DNA of 35,685 bases from Muribaculaceae bacterium (GCA_017451225.1 JAFSPZ010000035.1:1-35685); one strand, 5' to 3'. Counted from the first letter of the stretch, positions 1-8,895 are shown. Program-made: numbers and translations. Notes: generated from the sequence alone by a model not told the origin.

Positions 1-213
1 CAAGTTCAGGGTGTTGGCGAGGATGGCCGCATCACCAACTGGACTGAGAGCGTATTGTTCACCACCGAGGCTGAGGATCCAAGTGCTATCAGCACTGTTG
101 GCGTTGACAAGACCGACAACGTATACTACAACCTGCTCGGTATCAAGTTCAACGGCATGCCAACTACTCCTGGCATCTACATCCACAACGGCAAGAAGGT
201 TATCATCAAATAA
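1..213 (+). CDS. C-terminal fragment of a secreted FN3-containing protein with T9SS-like tail
   Basis: Only the last 70 codons are in the window; the open frame runs off the left edge. The visible part starts with the end of a fibronectin type III-like domain (WTESVLFTT), followed by a short linker and a 40-residue tail with the pattern YYNLLGIKFNG...GIYIHNGKKVIIK. That pattern (Gly-x-Tyr strand, then a Lys-rich end) resembles the type A C-terminal sorting domain of type IX secretion. The last 23 codons, stop, 3' UTR and terminator are identical to those of the next gene (487-2418), so the two are probably paralogues. Cargo function cannot be judged from this fragment. The T9SS assignment is an inference from the motif. 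Confidence 0.8.
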   Translation, partial: QVQGVGEDGRITNWTESVLFTTEAEDPSAISTVGVDKTDNVYYNLLGIKFNGMPTTPGIYIHNGKKVIIK

Positions 214-279
214 ATAACCCTCAACCGTTAAACATCATCTAAAATATGCGTCCCACTGCGGGGCGCATATTTTTTTGTT
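145..279 (+). repeat. Direct repeat, copy 1 of a 135-bp perfect duplication
   Basis: Positions 145-279 are identical base for base to 2350-2484. The unit covers the last 22 sense codons, the stop, the 3' UTR and the terminator. Identity stops at 280 and before 145, where synonymous and amino-acid differences begin. Confidence 0.95.
244..277 (+). terminator. Rho-independent terminator
   Basis: An 11-bp stem (244-254 with 260-270, one G-T wobble, loop ACTGC) is followed by a run of seven T. It ends the truncated gene at 1-213. An identical copy lies at 2449-2482. Confidence 0.9.
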
Positions 280-407
280 AGCCTTTATTTTATATCAAAA
301 TGACAATTAGCATCATAACATGAATTGAGCCAAATCAACAGAGTTTATGTTTTGAATATTATATACTTATTTTTTGCATTATTTTAAGTAATTATACACT
401 TTTCTTC

Positions 408-438
408 TTTGTAGTTCATAAAAAATAAGGTAACTTTG
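408..438 (+). promoter_or_regulatory. Bacteroidetes-type promoter
   Basis: TTTG at 408-411 and TAACTTTG at 431-438 are separated by 19 nt, matching the Bacteroidetes primary sigma factor consensus. It points at the gene starting at 487 and argues against any start upstream of about 445. Confidence 0.8.
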
Positions 439-486
439 CTAGCGATATATTTATTTATCGTTTTTATTAATCAATACCAATTATTC

Positions 487-2418
487 ATGAAAAAAATTAC
501 TTTATTGATGTTATTGGCAGTTCTCGTATTGCCAATGAATGCAAAGATTTCCACAACAGTTGCTAAGCAACTACCTACCACCAAGGATGCTAACTATCTG
601 GCAAAGCGTAATGGCGTATCGCCAAAGGCTTGTGACCAAGTGACCAACCTCTACGCAGTTACTCCTAACCGCGACGGTTCTATGGTATGGGACTTTGAGG
701 ACGCTACTGCTGGTTATGCTCCTTTCACTGTTGATGACAAAGACGGTGATGGCTACAACTGGACCTATTACAACAACACCGGTCTTGAGACTGGCCGCAT
801 GACTGCTCATGGGGGTGAAGGTCTGATTGCTTCGGCAAGCTACGACAATGACTCCGGAACAGCTCTTAATCCAAACAACTGGCTGATTTCTCCCGAGGTA
901 ACTTTGGGTGGCTCGCTCAAATTCTGGGCAGCTGGTCAGGATGCAGGCTATGCTGCCGAGAAGTTTGGTGTTTATGTAACTATTGATGGCACTAACTACA
1001 CTCAGGTAGGTGCCGACAAGACTGCCACTGGCGAGTATGTAGAGTATGAGTATGACCTCACTCCTTATGCAGGCCAGACTGGTAAGTTCGCTATCGTTCA
1101 TCACAATGTTACCGATATGTTCTTCCTGAACGTTGATGACATCACTTTCGATCCAAGTTCAGAGGTTACTCCTGAACCTACCATCCCTACCAATGTAGCT
1201 GTTGTTCCAACCGCAACTACTGGCGAGGTAACTTGGGTTCCTGGTGAGAACAACGCTTCTTGGAACCTTCGCTGGCGTCCTTACGTAGATCCGGCTTCGG
1301 TTAGCACTCTTTGGGACCTCCCAATTGAGAATGGTTCAGTTCCTCAAGCTGCTGATTTCTCGATTTATGATGCCGATGGCGACGGCAACAACTGGGGACT
1401 TGCTGCTACCGATCAGGCTTCTACCGATGCAGCATTCTACTCGGCAAGCTATTCTGGTGGCGCCCTTTCTCCCGACAACTGGCTGTTTACTCCAGAAATA
1501 GGCCTGGGTGGCACCCTGAAGTTCGATGCTTGGCAGTATAGCGCAAGCTGGCCTGACAAGTTCATGGTTTACGTAGCACCAGCTGACTATGCGTCACTTG
1601 ACGAGTTCGTTCCAGTATCTGAGTTCATCATTCCTACTGGCACCACTCCCGAAAGCTTCGAGATTGACCTGAGCGAGTATGAGGGCATGGGCGTTATCGC
1701 CTTCCGTCACTACGACTGCACCGACCAGTTCCGTATCTACCTTGACAACATCGAGGTAATTCCTGCCGACGCAGTAGAAATTCCCGATTGGACAGTTGTT
1801 GAGAACGTAGAGAATCCTTACACCATCGAGGGTCTGACTCCCGAGACTGAGTATGAGGTTCAAGTTATGGCATTCAACGAGACTGGTGACAAGTACACCG
1901 ACTGGACCGAGAGCACTCGCTTCACTACTCTCGCCGAGACTGTAGAACCTAATGAGGGCTTCTTCCTTGTGGGAACATTCAACGGCTGGAGCCAAGAGAC
2001 CGGTATGTTAGAGTTCGTTGACAACAAGGTTGAGGGCGTTGAGCTCGAGGCTGAGGCTGAGTTCAAGGTTATCACCTATGACGTTAACAACAACACTGTA
2101 TGGTTTGGCGGCGAGGACGCTAATGGCGTTGGCTACTTCCTGATCAACAATGACATGCTTAACATCAACATCACTCTGGTGGATGGTTCAAACTTCCGCA
2201 TTGCTGAGGCTGGCACCTACAACTTCGAGTTGGTACAAGAAGGAAAAGCTGCTCCTATGCTGAAGGTTACCAAGGAAGAAGGAACTGGCATCAGCACCGT
2301 TGGTGTTGACGCTAAGGCCGACAACGCTTACTACAACCTGCTCGGTGTTAAGTTCAACGGCATGCCAACTACTCCTGGCATCTACATCCACAACGGCAAG
2401 AAGGTTATCATCAAATAA
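487..2418 (+). CDS. Secreted multidomain surface protein (two choice-of-anchor J-like domains, FN3, SusE/F-like domain, T9SS-like tail)
   Basis: The ATG at 487 is chosen because it begins a clear signal peptide (MKKITLLMLLAVLVLPMNAK) and lies about 45 nt after a good promoter; an in-frame TTG at 436 is inside the promoter. The product is 643 aa. Residues about 68-222 and 276-425 form two similar jelly-roll domains of the choice-of-anchor J / cleaved-adhesin type (WDFED..., NNWLISP/DNWLFTP, GGxLKFxA, DNIEVIP). FN3 strands flank the second one (about 236-275 and 430-475), so that domain seems inserted into an FN3 fold. Residues about 489-595 (GFFLVGTFNGW...) resemble SusE/SusF-type starch-binding domains. 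The end is a T9SS type A-like tail. It is probably a cell-surface or secreted glycan- or protein-binding factor; no catalytic motif is visible. Confidence 0.85.
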   Translation: MKKITLLMLLAVLVLPMNAKISTTVAKQLPTTKDANYLAKRNGVSPKACDQVTNLYAVTPNRDGSMVWDFEDATAGYAPFTVDDKDGDGYNWTYYNNTGLETGRMTAHGGEGLIASASYDNDSGTALNPNNWLISPEVTLGGSLKFWAAGQDAGYAAEKFGVYVTIDGTNYTQVGADKTATGEYVEYEYDLTPYAGQTGKFAIVHHNVTDMFFLNVDDITFDPSSEVTPEPTIPTNVAVVPTATTGEVTWVPGENNASWNLRWRPYVDPASVSTLWDLPIENGSVPQAADFSIYDADGDGNNWGLAATDQASTDAAFYSASYSGGALSPDNWLFTPEIGLGGTLKFDAWQYSASWPDKFMVYVAPADYASLDEFVPVSEFIIPTGTTPESFEIDLSEYEGMGVIAFRHYDCTDQFRIYLDNIEVIPADAVEIPDWTVVENVENPYTIEGLTPETEYEVQVMAFNETGDKYTDWTESTRFTTLAETVEPNEGFFLVGTFNGWSQETGMLEFVDNKVEGVELEAEAEFKVITYDVNNNTVWFGGEDANGVGYFLINNDMLNINITLVDGSNFRIAEAGTYNFELVQEGKAAPMLKVTKEEGTGISTVGVDAKADNAYYNLLGVKFNGMPTTPGIYIHNGKKVIIK

Positions 2419-2484
2419 ATAACCCTCAACCGTTAAACATCATCTAAAATATGCGTCCCACTGCGGGGCGCATATTTTTTTGTT
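2350..2484 (+). repeat. Direct repeat, copy 2 of a 135-bp perfect duplication
   Basis: Second copy of the unit at 145-279, offset 2205 bp. It includes the coding end of the gene at 487-2418 and its terminator. Confidence 0.95.
2449..2482 (+). terminator. Rho-independent terminator (copy of 244-277)
   Basis: Identical hairpin and T tract to the terminator at 244-277. It ends the gene at 487-2418. Confidence 0.9.
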
Positions 2485-2620
2485 TATGACACAAATAATG
2501 CAGAATAGCGGCAAAGCCTGTCAAGTCATCACCAGGCATAAATCTTGGCTTGACACAGCAACAGATTAGGGCCAAATTTGAGTAATTTTACACAAAAAAG
2601 TCACAAAATTGCGTAACATT

Positions 2621-2651
2621 TTTGCCATTAAATAAAAAATGTATACCTTTG
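2621..2651 (+). promoter_or_regulatory. Bacteroidetes-type promoter
   Basis: TTTG at 2621-2624 and TACCTTTG at 2644-2651 with a 19-nt spacer. It lies 57 nt upstream of the ATG at 2709. Confidence 0.85.
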
Positions 2652-2708
2652 CGTGCTAATTTTGTGAAGTATATATTTTTGCAAATAAAAACATAAAAAA
2701 TATTTATA

Positions 2709-4811
2709 ATGGCAGCATTAGAAAAAATTAGAAAAAGAGCCGCAATTCTTACCATTGTCATAGGCGCAGGTCTATTGGCATTTATCCTGGAAGAGGCGGT
2801 ACGTGCGTCGGGAGCATTCACTTCCGACACTCTCGCAGCCAAAGTTGGCAACGAGAAGATTGAGATGCAAGAGTTCCAGAACAAGTCACAAGAAATGCAA
2901 AAGCAACAGGATCCCGACAGCAAGACCGATCCCGCTGTGACCCAGCAGCAGATTCTTCAAGGCATGATACAGGAGAAGCTGGTTTCTCAGGAATGTGAAG
3001 AGTCGAATATTGTTGTTACAGGTTCGGAGGTTGCCGACTTGATGATTAAGAATCCTCCTCAATCAATCGTCCAACTGTGCCAGCAAAATGGCGTAGACCC
3101 ACAGACATTGCTCAACACCCTTAAGAACCCAGGCAACATCAACCCCAATGACCCCGGTTTCCAGCAGGTAAGAGCTTTGTATGAGAGTGAAGCCCAGAAC
3201 ATGGAACTTCAGCTCAAGCAGGCAAAACTTGCCACATTGCTCATGGGCTGCATGCAAGCCAACGACATAGACATCAATCTCACCAAAGAGGAGAGCGAAG
3301 TTTATGACATCACCTATGCCAAGGTTGACTACACCACCGTTGACGACAAGCTCATTAAGGTTACCGACGCTGAGCTCAAAGAGGCCTACAACAAGTACAA
3401 AGAGATTTTCAAAATTAACGACGAGACCCGCCGAGTTCATTACATCAAGGTAGACATCGATCCTTCGTCAAACGACAAGGCCGCTGCCACCAAGAAAGTG
3501 GACGCAATCCTTGCTTCGCTTCAAAACAGCAATGGCATTGAGGGCATTCGCAGCAACAGTGATATCGTGCTTGACTCGCTGACCACCACAATGAACGACA
3601 AGAACTTGTTTGCTTCTAACGGCAAGTCGGTTCCCAAAGACGACATTCTCAAGCAGCTTATCGAGGGCGGTTTAAACACCTGCAGCAAGAAAGAGCCTAC
3701 AGGCCGCGATCGTGACACCTATATTTATAAGGTGACCAGCACATTTGAGAGCATCGACTCGATTGGCCTCGACATGGTTCAAGTTATAGGCGACAAGAAT
3801 CGTCAGGATTCAGTTATGGCTTTACTCGAGAAGGGCAAATCTATCGACTCTTTAGCTACCGAGAACAACCCCAACATCCACGTTCAGAAGAGCAATAAGC
3901 AACAATTGGCACGTGCATTCCAGCTCCCCGATTCACTTCGCACCAAGATTAACAACAATGCCGATGGCAAGTTCTTTGTATTCCAATCGAGCAAAGAGGG
4001 TGCCGTGATTGCTAAAGTTGCGCAATCTAAAGCAAAAACTACGTTCTACAACATTGCCCGCGCTAAGTTTACCGACTATCCAAGCGAAGCTACTCTCGAC
4101 GGTCTGCGCGCTAAGTTGCAGAAGTATATCAACACAAACAAGAACATCGCAGCCTTTGAGAAAAACGCTAAGAATGCCGGCTTCGAGATTTCGGAACAAA
4201 TTATTGATCCAAGCACCACTCAACTTGGCGCTCAGCAGTCTCAATTTGGCATGATGCCAGGTATCAAAGAGAGCCGCAGGGCAGTGAAATGGGCTTATGA
4301 GAACAAGCCAGGCGCAATTTCTCAAATCTTTGACAGCGACACCGAGCTTCTTGTAGTTGCAGTAGACGCTATTTACAAAGACTATATGCCATTTGACGAC
4401 CCAACTATTAAGAAGCGTCTCACCGAGCTCGTTAAGAGCGAGAAGAAGGGCGAGTACCTGATGAAGCAGTACAAGGGTAAGGCAAACAGCCTCGACGCTT
4501 ATGCCAAGCTGATGAAGGTTGAGAAGATTGACTCAGCACAAGTATCGATGGGCGCTCCCCAACCGATGCTTGAGGGCAAGGTTGCAGGCCTTATCGCCGG
4601 CCTTGGCGCCAAGGGCAAAGGCCAACTTCAAGTTATTGCCGGCCGCAACGCCTTCTATGTTGTTCAAGTAAACAACATCACTCCAGCCCGTGAACTTCCC
4701 AAGCAGCAACTGGCAGCTCAATATCGCCAGCGCTTCCCAGTTCAGCAGATGTTCCAAGCCATCCTTCAGGGCAGCCGCAAGGTCAAGAACAACCTGATCA
4801 AGTTCAGCTAA
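2709..4811 (+). CDS. PpiD/SurA-like periplasmic peptidyl-prolyl isomerase/chaperone
   Basis: The product is 700 aa and has the PpiD layout: a short positive N-terminus (LEKIRKRA), one membrane segment at about residues 11-31, then a long periplasmic part. A SurA_N-type helical chaperone region follows (about 40-190: VGNEKIEMQEFQNKSQEMQ, then ILQGMIQEKLVSQECEE). The central region (about 240-370) sits where the parvulin domain should be but lacks a clear parvulin core by eye, so catalysis is uncertain. A C-terminal helical part completes it. The family helps fold outer-membrane and secreted proteins as they leave the Sec translocon. It has its own promoter and terminator, so it is probably monocistronic. 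Confidence 0.8.
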   Translation: MAALEKIRKRAAILTIVIGAGLLAFILEEAVRASGAFTSDTLAAKVGNEKIEMQEFQNKSQEMQKQQDPDSKTDPAVTQQQILQGMIQEKLVSQECEESNIVVTGSEVADLMIKNPPQSIVQLCQQNGVDPQTLLNTLKNPGNINPNDPGFQQVRALYESEAQNMELQLKQAKLATLLMGCMQANDIDINLTKEESEVYDITYAKVDYTTVDDKLIKVTDAELKEAYNKYKEIFKINDETRRVHYIKVDIDPSSNDKAAATKKVDAILASLQNSNGIEGIRSNSDIVLDSLTTTMNDKNLFASNGKSVPKDDILKQLIEGGLNTCSKKEPTGRDRDTYIYKVTSTFESIDSIGLDMVQVIGDKNRQDSVMALLEKGKSIDSLATENNPNIHVQKSNKQQLARAFQLPDSLRTKINNNADGKFFVFQSSKEGAVIAKVAQSKAKTTFYNIARAKFTDYPSEATLDGLRAKLQKYINTNKNIAAFEKNAKNAGFEISEQIIDPSTTQLGAQQSQFGMMPGIKESRRAVKWAYENKPGAISQIFDSDTELLVVAVDAIYKDYMPFDDPTIKKRLTELVKSEKKGEYLMKQYKGKANSLDAYAKLMKVEKIDSAQVSMGAPQPMLEGKVAGLIAGLGAKGKGQLQVIAGRNAFYVVQVNNITPARELPKQQLAAQYRQRFPVQQMFQAILQGSRKVKNNLIKFS

Positions 4812-4832
4812 AAGCTGGCTTGATATAAATAT

Positions 4833-4870
4833 AAAAAAGGTGTTGAGTTATGCGCTCAACACCTTTTTTT
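4833..4870 (+). terminator. Rho-independent terminator
   Basis: A perfect 9-bp stem GGTGTTGAG/CTCAACACC (4839-4847 and 4855-4863) is preceded by A6 and followed by T7. It ends the PpiD-like gene. Confidence 0.92.
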
Positions 4871-4880
4871 ATCAAAATGG

Positions 4881-4911
4881 TTGTAAGAAATCAAAATTAT
4901 GAGTAACTTTG
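4881..4911 (+). promoter_or_regulatory. Probable promoter for sufE
   Basis: TAACTTTG at 4904-4911 is a perfect -7 box. The -33 element is weak (GTTG, with TTG at 4881-4883, 20-nt gap). It lies 28 nt before the ATG at 4940. Confidence 0.65.
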
Positions 4912-4939
4912 ACCGATTTATACACATATTATATATATA

Positions 4940-5362
4940 ATGACTGAAATCAACCAAATTCAAGACGAGATAATCGAGGAGTTCAGCGACATGGACGACT
5001 GGATGGACCGTTATGCCTATATCATTGAGCTGGGCAACGGCCTCGATGCACTCGACGAGAGCCTAAAGACACCCGATAACCTCATTGACGGATGCCAGAG
5101 CCGCCTGTGGCTCGATGCGCAATACAGCGATGGAGTAGTAACCTACCGCGCCGACAGCGACGCCATCATCGTCAAGGGCATAGTGGCTATGCTCATTCGC
5201 GTGCTCAGCGGCCAGAAGCCTCAAGATATCGTTGATGCCGACCTCTACTTCATCGACCGCATAGGGCTGCGCGACCACCTCTCCCCCACCCGCAGCAACG
5301 GCCTCCTCTCCATGCTCAAGAACATGAAAGCCTATGCAATGGCATTCACGATGCAGAAATAG
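4940..5362 (+). CDS. sufE: SufE-family cysteine desulfuration protein
   Basis: The product is 140 aa, the normal size for SufE. The SufE fold signature is clear: LIDGCQSRLWL holds the persulfide-accepting cysteine at residue 52, followed by DADLYFIDRIGLRDHLSPTRSNGL near the C-terminus. SufE accepts sulfur from the cysteine desulfurase SufS and passes it to the SufBCD scaffold for Fe-S cluster assembly in the cytoplasm. No other suf genes are adjacent here. It has its own promoter; the peptide transporter follows after 80 bp without a visible terminator, so the two may be co-transcribed. Confidence 0.92.
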   Translation: MTEINQIQDEIIEEFSDMDDWMDRYAYIIELGNGLDALDESLKTPDNLIDGCQSRLWLDAQYSDGVVTYRADSDAIIVKGIVAMLIRVLSGQKPQDIVDADLYFIDRIGLRDHLSPTRSNGLLSMLKNMKAYAMAFTMQK

Positions 5363-5442
5363 CGAGTCAAGCAATAGTAGATGACATGTTCACTCTCAAG
5401 TGTAAAGCAATAAATTTTTAACCATTAATAAATAAACTGACT

Positions 5443-7140
5443 ATGTTACTAGATTTATGGAACAACAATCGCATGGTGTTTATGCTAATTGCGGTTGCAA
5501 TTGTGGTTTTACCTTTCCTCATTTACTATGTTATTGAGGCAAAGAAAAAACATCCCAAGGGCCTTATCTCTGCCGCTCTGTCAAACATGGGCGAACGATT
5601 TGGCTACTACATTATGAATGCAGTGCTGCTGCTATTCTTGTGTTCAAAGTTTGGCATCAGCGATGACGATGCCGGATGGATTTATGCTGTGTTCTATTTC
5701 TTGATTTATGTGCTTAGCTTACCTGGCGGTATCATTGCTGACAGATTACAGAACTACAAAGGTATTATTATGTTGGGCCTTCTCGTTATGGCGTCGGGTT
5801 ATGCAATCCTCTCGATTCCTGTGTTTGGTGGCAACCCGGGCTCAGTACCCACTTGGATTCTTGTCTTGACTTGCTTTGCCCTACTGGTAATCGCCGCAGG
5901 CAATGGCTTGTTCAAGGGGAACCTGCAAGCTATCGTAGGTCAACTTTACGACAACTTTGAGGCCGATGCAGCCAAGAAAGGTCCCGAAGAATATGCCATC
6001 GCCAAGTCGCGTCGTGAAAGTGGATTCCAAATTTTCTATGTATTCATCAATATTGGCGGCGTGATTGCGCCTTTCGTGGCACCATTGTTGCGCAGCGCAT
6101 TGCTTAAATTAGACGGATTCATCTATAATGCCGACCTTCCACGCTTGTGCCACGGCTTCATTGAAGGAACGCTTAAAGGTGACGATATGCAGAACCTCAC
6201 CACTCTTGCACAGGGTTCAGTCTTAAATGGAACCCAAGTGGGTGATATGGCAACCTTCTGCACTAACTACCTTGAGAGCTTTAACACTGGTGTGCACTAC
6301 TCATTTATCGCTTCGGCAGTAGCTATGTTGATATCATTAATAATCTTCGTGGCCACCAGAAAAACGTTGCCTAACCCTGTCAAGAAAGTTAAAGAAGTAA
6401 CAACAGTTAGCAAGGATGAAGTAACTGCCGATGCTAAGGAGATTAAGCAGCGCATGTATGCTCTGTTTGCAGTGCTTGGTGTGGCTGTGTTCTTCTGGTT
6501 CTCGTTCCACCAGAACGGCCAGTCGCTGTCGGTATTTGCTCGTGACTTCTGTAACACTAGCGCAATTGCTCCTGAAATATGGCAATGCATCAATCCATTC
6601 TTTGTGATTGTGCTCACGCCTATCATCATGATGATATTTGCTTCACTGGCACGTAAAGGCAAAGAAATCTCTACTCCTCGCAAGATTGCATTTGGTATGT
6701 TCTTAGCAGCCTGTGCTTATATCTTCCTCATCGCCATTGCGGCCCAGAATGGTTATCCCTCTGGCGACGAGTTCAAGGGTTGGCCCGAAGCAGCTAAGGA
6801 TGCTGTGAAAGCTGGTCCATGGGTGCTCATTGTTACCTATTTCTTCCTTACTGTTGCCGAACTCTTTATCTCACCACTGGGATTGTCGTTCGTTTCTAAG
6901 GTAGCTCCCACTCACCTGCAAGGCGTATGTCAGGGTTGGTGGCTTACTGCTACAGCCGTAGGTAACCTGTTCATCGCCCTTGGTGTGAAAATGCTTAACA
7001 AATTCCCACAACAATGGATTTGCTGGGCTGTATTTGCAGCTTTCTGCCTCATCTCAATGGGAGTGATGCTCGGTATGGTGAAATGGCTCGAACGAGTTAC
7101 CAGCGACCAGCCAGTCGAAGCTGAGGAAGCTGCCGAGTAA
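5443..7140 (+). CDS. POT/PTR-family proton-dependent oligopeptide transporter (first of two)
   Basis: The product is 565 aa and is very hydrophobic, with the major facilitator fold. POT signatures are present: GERFGYY at residues 50-56, FYVFINIGG (the FYxxINxG motif), FFWFSFHQNGQSLSVFA and AELFISPLGLSFVSKVAP. Compared with the neighbour at 7285 it has an extra N-terminal hydrophobic segment (about residues 11-31) and a long loop region (about 225-275). The first Glu of the classical ExxERF motif is Asn here (N48). It should import di/tripeptides with protons across the inner membrane. The tandem paralogue suggests different peptide preferences. Confidence 0.9.
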   Translation: MLLDLWNNNRMVFMLIAVAIVVLPFLIYYVIEAKKKHPKGLISAALSNMGERFGYYIMNAVLLLFLCSKFGISDDDAGWIYAVFYFLIYVLSLPGGIIADRLQNYKGIIMLGLLVMASGYAILSIPVFGGNPGSVPTWILVLTCFALLVIAAGNGLFKGNLQAIVGQLYDNFEADAAKKGPEEYAIAKSRRESGFQIFYVFINIGGVIAPFVAPLLRSALLKLDGFIYNADLPRLCHGFIEGTLKGDDMQNLTTLAQGSVLNGTQVGDMATFCTNYLESFNTGVHYSFIASAVAMLISLIIFVATRKTLPNPVKKVKEVTTVSKDEVTADAKEIKQRMYALFAVLGVAVFFWFSFHQNGQSLSVFARDFCNTSAIAPEIWQCINPFFVIVLTPIIMMIFASLARKGKEISTPRKIAFGMFLAACAYIFLIAIAAQNGYPSGDEFKGWPEAAKDAVKAGPWVLIVTYFFLTVAELFISPLGLSFVSKVAPTHLQGVCQGWWLTATAVGNLFIALGVKMLNKFPQQWICWAVFAAFCLISMGVMLGMVKWLERVTSDQPVEAEEAAE

Positions 7141-7167
7141 CATATTATTTCTATAAATAATAAACTC

Positions 7168-7214
7168 AACAAGGCCGAGGGGCTGACCAACATCATCCCC
7201 TCGCCTTTGTTGTT
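7168..7214 (+). terminator. Imperfect terminator-like hairpin between the POT genes
   Basis: AACAAGGCCGAGGGG (from about 7169) pairs imperfectly with CCCCTCGCCTTTGTT (to about 7211); the GAGGGG/CCCCTC core is perfect. No long T run follows, so termination may be partial. Confidence 0.45.
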
Positions 7215-7232
7215 AAAGAATGGTGAGGTATG

Positions 7233-7254
7233 GGCGCAGCCCACTTAACACTTA
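7233..7254. repeat. Short dispersed intergenic repeat, copy A
   Basis: GGCGCAGCCCACTTAACACTT here matches, apart from one missing C, the reverse complement of 20577-20598. Both copies lie between genes. Confidence 0.5.
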
Positions 7255-7284
7255 ACATTTATAACTTAACACTTATACATTATC

Positions 7285-8835
7285 ATGTTCAAAAATCAAC
7301 CTAAAGGCTTGTATGCCCTTGCGCTTGCCAATACTGGTGAACGCTTTGGCTACTACACTATGCTTGCGATTTTTGCTCTGTTTATGCAGGCAAAATTCGG
7401 ATGGGACGAGAATCAGGCAGCACATGTCTATGCCATCTTTCTTGCAGTAGTTTATTTTGCACCACTTTTCGGTGGTATGCTTGCCGACAAGATTGGATAC
7501 GGCAAGTGTGTTACCATCGGTATGCTCACAATGTTCTTGGGATACCTAGGGCTGGCGATACCCACAGAAGCCGACACGGTGGGACTTGTCACCATGTATG
7601 CCGGCCTGGCTTGTGTGTCGCTCGGCACAGGTTTGTTTAAAGGTAACCTGCAGGTAATGATTGGTAACCTTTACGACAATCCCAAATATGCCGACCGCCG
7701 CGACGATGCTTTCTCGCTATTCTATATGGCTATCAACATTGGCGCTATGTTTGCGCCATCAATGGCAAAGTGGATTACCAACCAATATCTTAGCAACTAT
7801 GGCTTCACCTACGATGCCGCCAACTTCTCGCCTGACTACCTCCAAGCTCTGTATGGAGGCTACGGACTGTGCTTTGGAGTGGCTTGTGTTTCGCTTGTGT
7901 TAAGTGCTGTTATCTATTTTGCTTGCAAGAGCTGGTTCAAAGACGCAATGAAGACCGCTAAGCAGGCTAAGGAGGAAAATGCCGATGTGGAAGAGCTTAC
8001 ACCAACGCAGACCAAGGAACGTACCATAGCCCTTTTGCTGGTATTTGCCGTTGTTATTTTCTTCTGGATGGCTTTCCACCAGAACGGCTCGGCCCTAACG
8101 TTCTTCGCCAAGAAATACACCAATCTCACAATCACAGGCGGCATGCGCATATGGTTCAATATTTTCTCTTTAGCATTAATTGCACTGGCTGTTTACACCG
8201 GTTTTGCAACTTTCCAGAGCAAACTGAAAAAGACACGCATCATTTGTGGAGTTTCCACAATAGCACTTGTGGCTCTTGCTATTGGTCTATTTTTGGGAAT
8301 GGACGACCCAACCATGGCTCAGCCTAGCGATTTCCAGCAGTTTAACCCATTCTTTGTGGTGGCGCTCACTCCTTTCAGCATTCTCTTCTTTGGAGCCTTG
8401 GCGGCACGCAAACACGCTGTCAGCGCTCCCGCACGAATTGCTTGGGGTATGCTGTTGGCAGCAGTGGGATTTGGTGTGATAACCCTTGCATCAACTGGCT
8501 TGACATCGCCTATGGACTTAGGCAACAAAACACAGAGCGTGTTGTCGCCGACATGGCTCATTGGCACCTACTTCACACTCACCATTGCTGAGCTGTTCCT
8601 TTCTCCTATGGGTATCAGCTTCGTGTCGAAAGTCGCACCTCCCAAGTACAAGGGACTCATGATGGGAGGTTGGTTTGCTGCAACTGCCATCGGTAACTAC
8701 TTGAGTCGCATCCCTTCAATGTTGTGGGACAAGATACCACTCATGTACAACTGGGCAATTCTCATCGCTCTGTGTATCATTGCGGCAATATTCATGTTCT
8801 CAATGCTCAAGCGCCTTGAGAAAGTGGCGAAATAA
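7285..8835 (+). CDS. POT/PTR-family proton-dependent oligopeptide transporter (second of two)
   Basis: The product is 516 aa. It carries the POT signatures GERFGYY (residues 18-24), GTGLFKGNLQVMIGNLY, FYMAINIGAMFAP (FYxxINxG), FFWMAFHQNGSALTFFA and AELFLSPMGISFVSKVAP. As in the upstream paralogue, the first Glu of ExxERF is Asn (N16). It begins directly with the first canonical helix, while its neighbour has an extra one. It is separated from it by 144 bp containing a weak hairpin and an AT-rich stretch with repeated CTTAACACTTA words. Role: peptide uptake at the inner membrane, inferred from family. Confidence 0.9.
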   Translation: MFKNQPKGLYALALANTGERFGYYTMLAIFALFMQAKFGWDENQAAHVYAIFLAVVYFAPLFGGMLADKIGYGKCVTIGMLTMFLGYLGLAIPTEADTVGLVTMYAGLACVSLGTGLFKGNLQVMIGNLYDNPKYADRRDDAFSLFYMAINIGAMFAPSMAKWITNQYLSNYGFTYDAANFSPDYLQALYGGYGLCFGVACVSLVLSAVIYFACKSWFKDAMKTAKQAKEENADVEELTPTQTKERTIALLLVFAVVIFFWMAFHQNGSALTFFAKKYTNLTITGGMRIWFNIFSLALIALAVYTGFATFQSKLKKTRIICGVSTIALVALAIGLFLGMDDPTMAQPSDFQQFNPFFVVALTPFSILFFGALAARKHAVSAPARIAWGMLLAAVGFGVITLASTGLTSPMDLGNKTQSVLSPTWLIGTYFTLTIAELFLSPMGISFVSKVAPPKYKGLMMGGWFAATAIGNYLSRIPSMLWDKIPLMYNWAILIALCIIAAIFMFSMLKRLEKVAK

Positions 8836-8856
8836 CGACATCGTAACATAAAAATC

Positions 8857-8895
8857 ACTCAGGCAGGCTGTGCAATTGCACTCGCCTGCCTGAGT
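8857..8895. terminator. Bidirectional terminator hairpin
   Basis: A perfect 12-bp stem ACTCAGGCAGGC/GCCTGCCTGAGT (8857-8868 and 8884-8895) encloses a second palindrome (GTGCAATTGCAC). It lies between the converging POT gene and the repeat-protein gene. On the minus strand it is followed by a T5 run; on the plus strand the T tract is weak. Confidence 0.8.

Noticed and set aside
436-486. Upstream TTG start for the surface protein
   Set aside because: It falls inside the -7 promoter box, and the ATG at 487 begins a standard signal peptide.
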